A DNA stretch of 64,000 nt, from positions 1 through 64,000 of the forward strand of contig NZ_VKDB01000015.1 of assembly GCF_007280555.1 (NCBI RefSeq). The letters run 5' to 3'. The stretch is from Deinococcus detaillensis (lineage in GTDB: Bacteria; Deinococcota; Deinococci; Deinococcales; Deinococcaceae). Positions 58,185-64,000 of the stretch are shown here, in pieces (positions within the stretch are counted from its first letter, which is position 1; every line of letters begins with the position of its first letter). Under the pieces are notes generated by a model. It was not told the origin of the DNA. It was given only the letters and a program-made list of their open reading frames with translations, and made no database searches. A program made the translations under genes and the position numbers.

Positions 58185-58799
58185 TTAAAAGCCCAGCAGT
58201 CCCAGCGCCGCCGTCGCGGTGAGTTCGCTTTTAAACGGTTGGATCAGGGCGGCGGTTTTGGGGTTGGCCTCCAGCTTGACGGTGGTGTTCAAATCCGGCA
58301 ACTTGCCATTTTTCAGCTCGGTGGCGATTTTGCCAAAGTCGATGTCTGGCAAGCCCAAAGCGCGGTTCACGTCGTCTCTGAGGACGTTGTAACGCTCTCG
58401 GCTGAGCTTCTCGCTCGCCAGGCCCGCCGTCTGCGCCGCCCGTACCGCGCCCACCGAACTGCCCACGTCCCGCAGCACGCCCGTCACTTGCCAAAAGCTG
58501 GGCGTCTGCCCATTTTGAACTTGCTGGAAAATGGTCTGGACGCTTGCGAAGTTGCTGCCCAGAGCCTGACGCTCGGCCCGGCGAATCCGCACGAACTTTT
58601 CGATATCGGCTTTGCTGGGTACAGCCCGAATGTTGCCGCTGGCCGCCGGAACCCCCGCCGACTGACCCGGGGGCGCTCGCAGCCCGTCCACGAAGACCGC
58701 CACTGGGCGGTAAACCAAAAAGTAGCCCGCCGCCACCAAGGCGATCAGCAGCACCAAGGAGCCGCCGCAGCCGCATCCACATCCACGTCTTGCCCACAT
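58185..58799 (-). CDS. Membrane-anchored protein of unknown function, paralogue of the next gene
   Basis: A 204-residue protein: a Cys/Gly-rich start (RRGCGCGCGG), one transmembrane helix (about 14-32), then an exported domain of about 140 residues. That domain is clearly related to the neighbouring gene at 58884: RRAERQALGSNFASVQ versus RSAERQALGESFSSLQ, LSRERYNVLRDDVNRALG versus LSRERFDAVRSQVNRALG, and both end in TAALGLLG(F/L). The function is unknown. Confidence 0.75.
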   Translation of the reverse strand: MWARRGCGCGCGGSLVLLIALVAAGYFLVYRPVAVFVDGLRAPPGQSAGVPAASGNIRAVPSKADIEKFVRIRRAERQALGSNFASVQTIFQQVQNGQTPSFWQVTGVLRDVGSSVGAVRAAQTAGLASEKLSRERYNVLRDDVNRALGLPDIDFGKIATELKNGKLPDLNTTVKLEANPKTAALIQPFKSELTATAALGLLGF

Positions 58800-58883
58800 G
58801 CTCCTGATACGGGAGAAGCGTGCGGAAAGTTGCGGTCAGCAGCTTAGGCGGCCCCAAACCTAAATGGCTACAAACCCTAGTAC

Positions 58884-59477
58884 CTACAAACCCAGCAGGC
58901 CCAGCGCCGCCGTCTCCAGCAGGTCAGTACGCTTGGGCTCGATTAGCGCTTTAGTCTGCGGATCGGTATCGGTGTTGACGGTGCTGCCGATATTAGAGAG
59001 GTCGCCGCTCCTCAGTTGGCTAAACAGCTTGTCAAATTCAACGCCAGGCACGCCCAGCGCTCTATTGACTTGGCTGCGAACGGCGTCGAAGCGCTCGCGG
59101 CTGAGGTTTTGCTTGGTCAGCGCCGCTTTCTGAGCGGCTTTGGCGTCGCCCACCGAGCCGCCCAGTTCGCGCAGCGCTCCCGTCACCTGCAAAAAGCTGG
59201 GGGTGTTGCCGTCTTTGATGCCTTGCCAGAGGTCTTGCAAACTCGAAAAACTCTCGCCCAGCGCTTGGCGTTCGGCGCTGCGAACGGCCAAGAACTTGCT
59301 GAGTTCAGCTTGAGTGAGCGGCGCTTGCACTTGGGGCTTGCTGGTCTGATCAGGGGTGTTGGCTCCAGCACTCTGCGCCAGCAGCGGGCCGCTAGGCTGC
59401 GGAGTTGAAGCCGCCGCCGTACTGACCAACACCAAAGTCAAGGGCAGCGCGAGGCGGCTGAAACGGAAATTGGACAT
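58884..59477 (-). CDS. Secreted protein of unknown function, paralogue of the previous gene
   Basis: A 197-residue exported protein: a signal peptide (ending STAAAS), a Ser/Gln/Pro-rich stretch (about 25-55), then the domain shared with the gene at 58185. The start ATG 59477 is leaderless, 6 bases after TACTCT. The two paralogues differ only in how they are delivered: this one is secreted, the other anchored. The family is not one I can name. Confidence 0.75.
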   Translation of the reverse strand: MSNFRFSRLALPLTLVLVSTAAASTPQPSGPLLAQSAGANTPDQTSKPQVQAPLTQAELSKFLAVRSAERQALGESFSSLQDLWQGIKDGNTPSFLQVTGALRELGGSVGDAKAAQKAALTKQNLSRERFDAVRSQVNRALGVPGVEFDKLFSQLRSGDLSNIGSTVNTDTDPQTKALIEPKRTDLLETAALGLLGL

Positions 59478-59483
59478 AGCCTC

Positions 59484-59489
59484 AGAGTA
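59484..59489 (-). promoter_or_regulatory. -10 box, leaderless secreted paralogue
   Basis: TACTCT (minus strand), 6 bases before ATG 59477. Confidence 0.55.
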
Positions 59490-59534
59490 GAGCGGCAAGC
59501 TGAAGGGCAGTTGAATAGTCGGGTGAAGTTGGCT

Positions 59535-59660
59535 TAGAGCATTTGTCAAAAAAGAGTTTCTTTTTTGACCGACCAATGGGAGTGGAATAGAGAGAGCATT
59601 TGGGAGGATGGATGGCTGAGCGTGCTTTTTGCTCGGCCATTTATTCGGACAGATGCTCTA
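59535..59660 (+). repeat. Structured TA-flanked repeat, copy B
   Basis: The ends AGAGCATTTGTC (59536-59547) and the near complement (59648-59659, one mismatch) sit between TA dinucleotides (59535-59536, 59659-59660). It is almost the same as copy A but lacks about 36 bases, including the middle hairpin. The 3' hairpin stem GGCTGAGC/GCTCGGCC keeps pairing through a T-G wobble where copy A has T-A, around the loop GTGCTTTTT (59622-59630). The right TA is part of the TAG stop of the thiamine pyrophosphokinase gene. Confidence 0.8.
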
Positions 59661-60287
59661 AGCCCGCCGCACTTCGCTCAGCACCGTCAGCAGTGCCACG
59701 CCTCCTTGCAACTCGGCGCTCAGCAAACCGCCCGCCGCTTCGTTGCTGACGGTCAGGCCGCTGCCCATCGGCACGTCCACACCCGTCAGCGGCCAGCGAG
59801 CGCCGCGTAGCGTCAGCCCCCGCAGCGGCGAGGCGGCCAGCACGCTGAAGGTCTGCCCAGTCTGCAACGCCAGATTCACCGGAGAGCTTGGCAGCAGCGG
59901 ATAGCCCGCTTCGTTGCCGCTGTGCAGCGTCACCTTGAGCCCTTCGCCGGCGAGTCGGCAGGCCCCCAGCGCCAAAGCGAAGGCGTGGTCAAAGCGGCCC
60001 CCGAACGCGCCCAGAATGATGAGTTCGGTTGCGCCTCTTTCGCGGGCCACCGACACGGCCAACTCGAAGTCGGTGCTGTCTTTGGCCGCCGGATGCACCT
60101 CGCGGGGCGCGTCCAGCGTCAGGCCGTCTGAGGAATCAAAATCGCCCACCCAGGCGTCTACTTTGACATCCAGGGCAGCGGCGTGCCGCGCTCCCCCGTC
60201 GGCGGCGACGACGAGGTGCGGGCGGGGCAGGGCGGCGAGGGCGGGCGTGAGAACCAGTCGCCCACCCACCAAAATCCAAGCGAGCAT
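59658..60287 (-). CDS. Thiamine pyrophosphokinase
   Basis: A 209-residue kinase that makes thiamine diphosphate from thiamine and ATP. Family blocks are VVAADGGARHA (near residue 31), DAWVGDFDSS (near 48), KDSTDFELAV (near 70) and GGRFDHAF (near 98), which bind the nucleotide and Mg. I start at ATG 60287 (7 bases after TAGAGT), dropping 30 residues. The TAG stop is shared with the border of repeat B. Confidence 0.9.
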   Translation of the reverse strand: MLAWILVGGRLVLTPALAALPRPHLVVAADGGARHAAALDVKVDAWVGDFDSSDGLTLDAPREVHPAAKDSTDFELAVSVARERGATELIILGAFGGRFDHAFALALGACRLAGEGLKVTLHSGNEAGYPLLPSSPVNLALQTGQTFSVLAASPLRGLTLRGARWPLTGVDVPMGSGLTVSNEAAGGLLSAELQGGVALLTVLSEVRRA

Positions 60288-60294
60288 GGCGGCC

Positions 60295-60300
60295 ACTCTA
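60295..60300 (-). promoter_or_regulatory. -10 box, leaderless thiamine pyrophosphokinase gene
   Basis: TAGAGT (minus strand), 7 bases before ATG 60287. Confidence 0.55.
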
Positions 60301-60377
60301 GCGCAGCGCCGAGAACCGAACTGAGGGTGGCACTGAGGAGAGCAACCAAAGCGGACAGCACCCACAGCGGACAACAC

Positions 60378-61442
60378 CTACGGCAAGTTCAGCGCGGCCT
60401 TGATGTCGGCCAGCATCGTGTCCACATTTTTGCTCAGCCCGTCCAGCGCGGGCGTGGCGGCGCGGGCCGGATTAAACGCCGACAAATACACGATGCGCGG
60501 CCCACTGCGGGTATTCAGGCTGCCCTCACTCGCCACCGCCAACTGCGCGAAGCGCTCGCTGCCGTCTGGCAGCGTGTAGGTCAGGCCGACGAGGCGGTAA
60601 GCGCCCGCATCTTCGCCGGGGGTGACGCTGAATTTCAGCTTGGCGGCGGCGCTGAGCGTTGCAGGTGTGGCCGCCGCCAGCATCGCTTTGACAGCCACGG
60701 GGTTGAGTGGATCGCTGGTAAACAGGCCGCCGATGTCACCTAGACTCAGGGCCGAGAGCGCTGCGCCCAGCAGTTGTACGGTGCTGGCCGCCTGCGCATC
60801 AGTGGGGCTGCTCGGCGTGGTGGTCACGGTGCTGCTCGTTACAGTGGTGACCGTTGCAGAGGGTGTTTGAACGGTGGCTGCCGTGCCGAGCGGCGCACCG
60901 GCGGCCACCGTCAGGTAAGGCTTGATGGCGGCGCTGCCGCTAAATTTCTGCACCAATTTGCCCGCGCAGTCGGCGGCGGCTTTGCTTTCGTCGCTGTCAA
61001 AACTCACGCCGCTCCACCAATACCAGGAACTGTATCCGGCGCTGGTGCCTTCGCAGGTGTCTTGCCAAATCACCGTGCCAGTGGCCGCGTCGTCGATTTC
61101 AAAGCTGGCCTTGACCGTTTTGGCATTCAGGCAACCGACAATCGGCAAGCACACGCCGCCCCCGCCGGTGATGTCGTTGATGCCCGCCTTCATCACCAAG
61201 TTGGCTCCCGCCGACTGGCGCACTGGCCGCACAGAGCCGCTGGCTTTGAGGGCTTGAGTGATGGCCGTGTCAAACGATGACCAGACGCTGTAGCCGCAGT
61301 AGCCGCCGCTGCAATAGTTGTCACCGATATACACCACGGCTTGCGGGCCACTGTAGGTGGGGGCTTGCTGAGCCGAAGCCGCTCCCAACAGAGCGAGACT
61401 GAGAACACCGAAAAACCGTAGATTGTTTGCGCTTTGTTTCAT
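60378..61442 (-). CDS. Secreted protein, N-terminal part CsgG/LpoB-like, unknown C-terminal domain
   Basis: The 354-residue product has a signal peptide (ending GAASAQ), a first domain (about 30-180) with the order of elements seen in CsgG/LpoB-type proteins (VYIGDNYCSGG, NLVMKAGINDI, TGTVIWQDTCEG), a Thr/Ser/Pro linker (about 190-220) and a C-terminal domain with a GGLFTSDPLNPVAVKAML segment. The CsgG link is a judgement by eye. AGGAGAGG precedes the ATG. Confidence 0.6.
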   Translation of the reverse strand: MKQSANNLRFFGVLSLALLGAASAQQAPTYSGPQAVVYIGDNYCSGGYCGYSVWSSFDTAITQALKASGSVRPVRQSAGANLVMKAGINDITGGGGVCLPIVGCLNAKTVKASFEIDDAATGTVIWQDTCEGTSAGYSSWYWWSGVSFDSDESKAAADCAGKLVQKFSGSAAIKPYLTVAAGAPLGTAATVQTPSATVTTVTSSTVTTTPSSPTDAQAASTVQLLGAALSALSLGDIGGLFTSDPLNPVAVKAMLAAATPATLSAAAKLKFSVTPGEDAGAYRLVGLTYTLPDGSERFAQLAVASEGSLNTRSGPRIVYLSAFNPARAATPALDGLSKNVDTMLADIKAALNLP

Positions 61443-61514
61443 GACCTCTCCTAACCGCCAGCGGACTAAAAGCGTGGTTTCGTTCAGTCTAAAGGCCAGT
61501 GCGTCAAAACGGTG

Positions 61515-62492
61515 TCAAATGCTGAGGCGGTCATCCGGCACTTCACGCACCCTGCTTTGATCCAAGTTCAGTCGCAGCGCACCGCCGCTGGCTTGTTCGG
61601 CCTCGCGGCTGCTCAGGTGCAAGGTGATTTCACCGAGTTCGTGCGCCACCCGCACTGTCTGGCCCTCTTCGGTGCTTTGCCGAAAAGTGACGCTGTAACT
61701 CGGCCCCTCGCCCAAACGGAAAGCACTTTCGGGAACCAGCAGCGCCGTATCTCCCCGCCCAAATACGTTCGGCTGACCCAGAAACTCGGCCACCCACGCC
61801 GTTGCGGGCGTCCCGAAGACTTCAGCGGCCCCGCCCACCTGCACCACTCGCCCGCTGCGCATCAGCGCCACGCGGTTAGCCAGCGCCAAAGCTTCGCGCT
61901 GATCGTGCGTGACGATCAAGACGGCGGTGCTGAGATTCTCAAACAGCGTCCGCAAATCCTGGCGCAGTTGGCCCCGGAGCTGCTCATCCAAGTTGCTCAG
62001 CGGCTCGTCGAGCAGCAGCAGTGGCGGGCGCGGCGCGAGGGCGCGGGCGAGGGCCACGCGCTGCTGCTGCCCACCCGACAGCTCCCCAATGCGCCGCCCT
62101 TCCAGCTCCAAGAGGCCCACCAGTTCAAGCGCTTCACGGGCTTGCTGCTCGGCCTGCGCTTTGCTCTTGCCGCGCCTGCGCGGGCCGTAAGCGACATTTG
62201 CCAGCACCCGCAGATGCGGAAAGAGGGCGTAATCTTGAAACACGAGGCCCAGGTTTCTGGCTTCCGGCGGCGCACGGCTCACGTCTTGCCCCGCCACCCA
62301 CACCTCGCCGCTGTCTTGCCGCTCCAAGCCTGCCACCATCCGCAGCACCGTGCTCTTGCCGCTTCCCGACGGGCCGAGCAGGGCCAGCGTCTGGCTTGTC
62401 TGTAGGCTGAGGCTCACCCCGCCAGCCGCCACGACCGGGCCGTAAGCGCGGCTGAGGCCAAGCGTTTGCAGAGCGGGGAGATCAGTCGGCAC
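61515..62492 (-). CDS. ABC transporter ATP-binding protein (PotA/FbpC type)
   Basis: A 325-residue importer ATPase: Walker A GPSGSGKST near residue 38, the Q-loop VFQDYALFPHL, signature LSGGQQQR near 132, Walker B LLLLDEP near 155 and switch His VTHD, followed by a C-terminal TOBE-like regulatory domain (about 235-325). Family members drive import of polyamines, iron, sulfate, molybdate or thiamine. No permease is adjacent, so the substrate is open. I choose GTG 62492, 7 bases after TACCCT, over the longest frame. Confidence 0.88.
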   Translation of the reverse strand: MPTDLPALQTLGLSRAYGPVVAAGGVSLSLQTSQTLALLGPSGSGKSTVLRMVAGLERQDSGEVWVAGQDVSRAPPEARNLGLVFQDYALFPHLRVLANVAYGPRRRGKSKAQAEQQAREALELVGLLELEGRRIGELSGGQQQRVALARALAPRPPLLLLDEPLSNLDEQLRGQLRQDLRTLFENLSTAVLIVTHDQREALALANRVALMRSGRVVQVGGAAEVFGTPATAWVAEFLGQPNVFGRGDTALLVPESAFRLGEGPSYSVTFRQSTEEGQTVRVAHELGEITLHLSSREAEQASGGALRLNLDQSRVREVPDDRLSI

Positions 62493-62499
62493 GGCGCTC

Positions 62500-62505
62500 A
62501 GGGTA
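62500..62505 (-). promoter_or_regulatory. -10 box, leaderless ABC ATPase gene (GTG start)
   Basis: TACCCT (minus strand), 7 bases before GTG 62492. Confidence 0.5.
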
Positions 62506-62537
62506 ACGCTTTGGGCAGCGGGGAAAGGCAAACTGAC

Positions 62538-62567
62538 AAAAAAAGCCCCCGACCATTGCGGCGGGGG
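62538..62567 (-). terminator. Terminator of the SufT-like gene
   Basis: Reading the minus strand: CCCCCG (complement of 62562-62567) pairs with CGGGGG (complement of 62546-62551), then G and C and a T-run (the A-run 62538-62544). It separates the rhodanese/SufT transcript from the ABC gene. Confidence 0.85.
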
Positions 62568-62618
62568 AGACTTGATCTTTTTGTCTTGAACTGGAATTTG
62601 GGTGCGAACTCTTTTCCG

Positions 62619-62990
62619 TTAAAGGTTAAAGCCGAACATCCGCATCTGGCGTTTGCCGTCTTCGGTCATCTTCTCGGGGCTCCAGGGCGGCGACCACACG
62701 AAATCTACGTTGACGCGGTTGACACCGTCCAAGCGCATCACGGCCATCTCGGCGTCCGAGCGAATCAGGTCTTGCACCGGGCAGCCCACCGAGGTCAGGG
62801 TCATGGTAACGTCAACCACGCCCTCAGCATTGATGTCCACGCCGTAAATCAGGCCCAAGTCCACCACGTTCACTGGAATTTCAGGGTCTTTGACGACTTT
62901 CAGCGATTCCAAAATTTGCGCTTCGTTGGGCAGATTGCCCGCAGCGGGCGCGGGGGCAGGATTGATACCGTTACTGGTTTCGTCGCTCAT
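62619..62990 (-). CDS. MIP18/SufT-type metal-sulfur cluster assembly protein
   Basis: A 123-residue DUF59 protein: VKDPEIPVNVVDLGLIYGVDI near residue 35 and MTLTSVGCPVQDLI with the conserved cysteine near 68. Such proteins support Fe-S cluster maturation (SufT) or phenylacetate oxygenase (PaaD); the first fits better because no paa genes lie nearby. It begins in an ATGA overlap with the rhodanese gene, and sulfur transfer from the latter is an attractive idea. Confidence 0.88.
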   Translation of the reverse strand: MSDETSNGINPAPAPAAGNLPNEAQILESLKVVKDPEIPVNVVDLGLIYGVDINAEGVVDVTMTLTSVGCPVQDLIRSDAEMAVMRLDGVNRVNVDFVWSPPWSPEKMTEDGKRQMRMFGFNL

Positions 62991-63301
62991 ACTGCTCCTG
63001 TTTGGGTGGGCAGGCCGGTGTCTTGCCAAGCAATCGTGCCGCCGGTCAGGTTGACGGCTTTGTTGTAGCCGTGATCGAGCAGAAACTGGGTGGCCCGTCC
63101 GCTGCGTGCGCCGCTGCGGCAGATCAGCACCAGTTCTTTGTCTTTGGGCAACTCGGCGTAGCGCGTCTCAAATTCGCTCAGCGCCATGAGCTGTGCGCCC
63201 TCGGCGTGAACTTCTTCGTACTCGTTGGCTTCGCGCACGTCGATCAGCAGTGCGCCGTGTTGAAGGCGGCGTTGAGCTTCTTTTGGACTCACTTCTTGCA
63301 T
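62987..63301 (-). CDS. Rhodanese-like sulfurtransferase
   Basis: A 104-residue single-domain rhodanese with the active-site loop CRSGARSGR near residue 62 and the LLIDVREANEYEEVH block near 20. It carries persulfide sulfur on the cysteine. I start at ATG 63301, 7 bases after TATGCT, rather than four codons earlier. It is coupled to the SufT-like gene and divergent from another rhodanese. Confidence 0.88.
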   Translation of the reverse strand: MQEVSPKEAQRRLQHGALLIDVREANEYEEVHAEGAQLMALSEFETRYAELPKDKELVLICRSGARSGRATQFLLDHGYNKAVNLTGGTIAWQDTGLPTQTGAV

Positions 63302-63308
63302 AAACTCC

Positions 63309-63371
63309 AGCATAGCCCAGACCTGAGCGCCGATTGTGACGGGCCGCGAGTTGACCTCGGTACGCTAAGAT
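63309..63371. promoter_or_regulatory. Divergent leaderless promoters of the two rhodaneses
   Basis: TATGCT on the minus strand (63309-63314) is 7 bases before ATG 63301. TAAGAT on the plus strand (63366-63371) is 7 bases before ATG 63379. Confidence 0.5.
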
Positions 63372-63378
63372 TTTGATG

Positions 63379-63663
63379 ATGAATCCCAGTCCTCCCCACC
63401 TCTTCATTGACCTGCGGGCCGCCGCACTGCGCGCAGTCGAGCCGCTCAGCTCGCTCATTTCCAATCCCCACCGGGTGCTGAGTTTGGCGCAAATCGAAGA
63501 AGGCCAGCACGGCCTCACCTCGGCGGACGGCCCAGTGGTGGTGATTTGTGAACGGGGGATTCGCAGCAGCCTGGCAGTCCGGTTTCTGCGCTCGGACGGC
63601 GTAGACGCGCAGGCGTATGAAGGCGGCGTTCTGGCAATGAAGCAAGCGCTCTCGGCGCGGTGA
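63379..63663 (+). CDS. Second rhodanese-like protein
   Basis: A 94-residue protein with the loop CERGIRSS near residue 57 and FIDLR near 10, a short rhodanese with an active-site cysteine. It starts at ATG 63379 (or 63376). Its stop overlaps the next gene as GTGA. It is divergent from the rhodanese at 62987, from which it differs clearly in sequence. Confidence 0.8.
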   Translation: MNPSPPHLFIDLRAAALRAVEPLSSLISNPHRVLSLAQIEEGQHGLTSADGPVVVICERGIRSSLAVRFLRSDGVDAQAYEGGVLAMKQALSAR

Positions 63664-64000
63664 AGGGAGAAGGGCCGCCCGCCATTCACGCCCTGCATGG
63701 TTTCTTGGGCAGCGGCAAAACCACTTTGGCCCGCCAACTCGAAACCGAGTTGCCCGCCCTGCGCTTTTCCAGCGACGAGTGGATGGTCACGCTCTACGGC
63801 CAAGACCCACCCGAAGCCCTTTTCAGTGAGTACCGCTCTCGCATCTACGCGTTGATGCGCCGCTACTGGACACGCGCCCTCGCTCTGGGCCTGCCGGTGG
63901 TGCTCGACGAAGGCTTCTGGACGCGCCGCGAACGTGACGACCTGCGGGCAGAAGCGGAGCAGCTCGGCGTTCCGCTGATTCTCTACGCGCTCAGCACGCC
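63660..64000 (+). CDS. P-loop kinase-like protein (partial, runs off the window)
   Basis: The first 113 residues are visible. Walker A GFLGSGKTTLA lies at about residues 14-24, RFSSDEWM near 40 and VVLDEGFW near 80. This resembles AAA_33/zeta-toxin-like small-molecule kinases. It starts at GTG 63660 in a GTGA overlap with the rhodanese gene and continues past the window end. Confidence 0.75.
   Translation, partial: MKGEGPPAIHALHGFLGSGKTTLARQLETELPALRFSSDEWMVTLYGQDPPEALFSEYRSRIYALMRRYWTRALALGLPVVLDEGFWTRRERDDLRAEAEQLGVPLILYALST

Overview
The window is high-GC bacterial DNA that fits the genus Deinococcus. The evidence is the gene content (a TilS-TadA fusion, a CrtD-like carotenoid desaturase, stand-alone GatC and SerS, kynurenine genes, many small secreted proteins of unknown function) and a very characteristic promoter habit: for about thirty genes on both strands a TANNNT -10 hexamer lies only 6-9 bases before the start codon, so the mRNA would begin at or next to the start codon (leaderless). 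I used this signal to choose most starts. No rRNA, tRNA, CRISPR array or prophage was found, and the only transposase trace is a short remnant.

Layout. 0.1-3.2 kb: a Fur-family regulator and a Zn/Mn-type ABC transporter, with a perfect 7-2-7 palindrome covering the -10 box of the binding-protein gene. 3.3-9.5 kb: a secreted protein, dnaG (apparent AUC start), an EamA transporter, a histidine phosphatase and an MDR oxidoreductase. 9.5-17.4 kb, mostly minus: secreted proteins, serS, gatC, a propeller-like protein, an aspartate aminotransferase, DUF554, a small HTH protein behind a candidate small RNA, an amidase and a LEA-type lipoprotein. 17.5-21.3 kb: a barrel-like protein, a LolA-like protein and kynB-kynU. 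21.4-29.1 kb: an HD-GYP protein, tilS-tadA, a peroxiredoxin-like protein without its cysteine, an rRNA methyltransferase and a DEAD-box helicase with a long leader. 29.4-32.3 kb: CrtD-like desaturase, UbiA prenyltransferase and a divergent TetR regulator. 32.4-36.8 kb: cell-envelope proteins.

36.8-40.6 kb is a tryptophan operon: a leaderless leader peptide with three Trp codons, an intrinsic attenuator, trpE, a GNAT-TrpG fusion and trpD. KynU makes anthranilate, the substrate of TrpD, so the two tryptophan-related clusters meet at one metabolite. 40.7-46.9 kb: a hydrolase, a membrane gene split by an in-frame TAG, rsmD-coaD behind a mini-ORF, an aldo/keto reductase, an AT-rich HNH nuclease coupled to leuC (or the homoaconitase equivalent), and an IS5-like remnant. 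46.9-54.5 kb: moaB, dciA-recF, a DUF402 protein, an AhpD-like protein, a GH13 glucosidase and an FMN reductase. 54.5-57.4 kb: feoA-feoB-feoC. 57.4-64 kb: two tandem paralogues of unknown function, thiamine pyrophosphokinase, an ABC ATPase, a SufT/MIP18-type protein, two divergent rhodaneses and a partial P-loop kinase.

The most unusual items are: (i) four dispersed ~125-170 bp structured repeats flanked by TA (or TG), whose 3' hairpins share a GTGNTTTTT loop while the stems differ in sequence; (ii) the AUC start of dnaG; (iii) the leaderless trp attenuator; (iv) the GNAT-TrpG fusion with an internal ribosome-binding site; (v) a leaderless 11-codon mini-ORF coupled to rsmD by a TTGA overlap.
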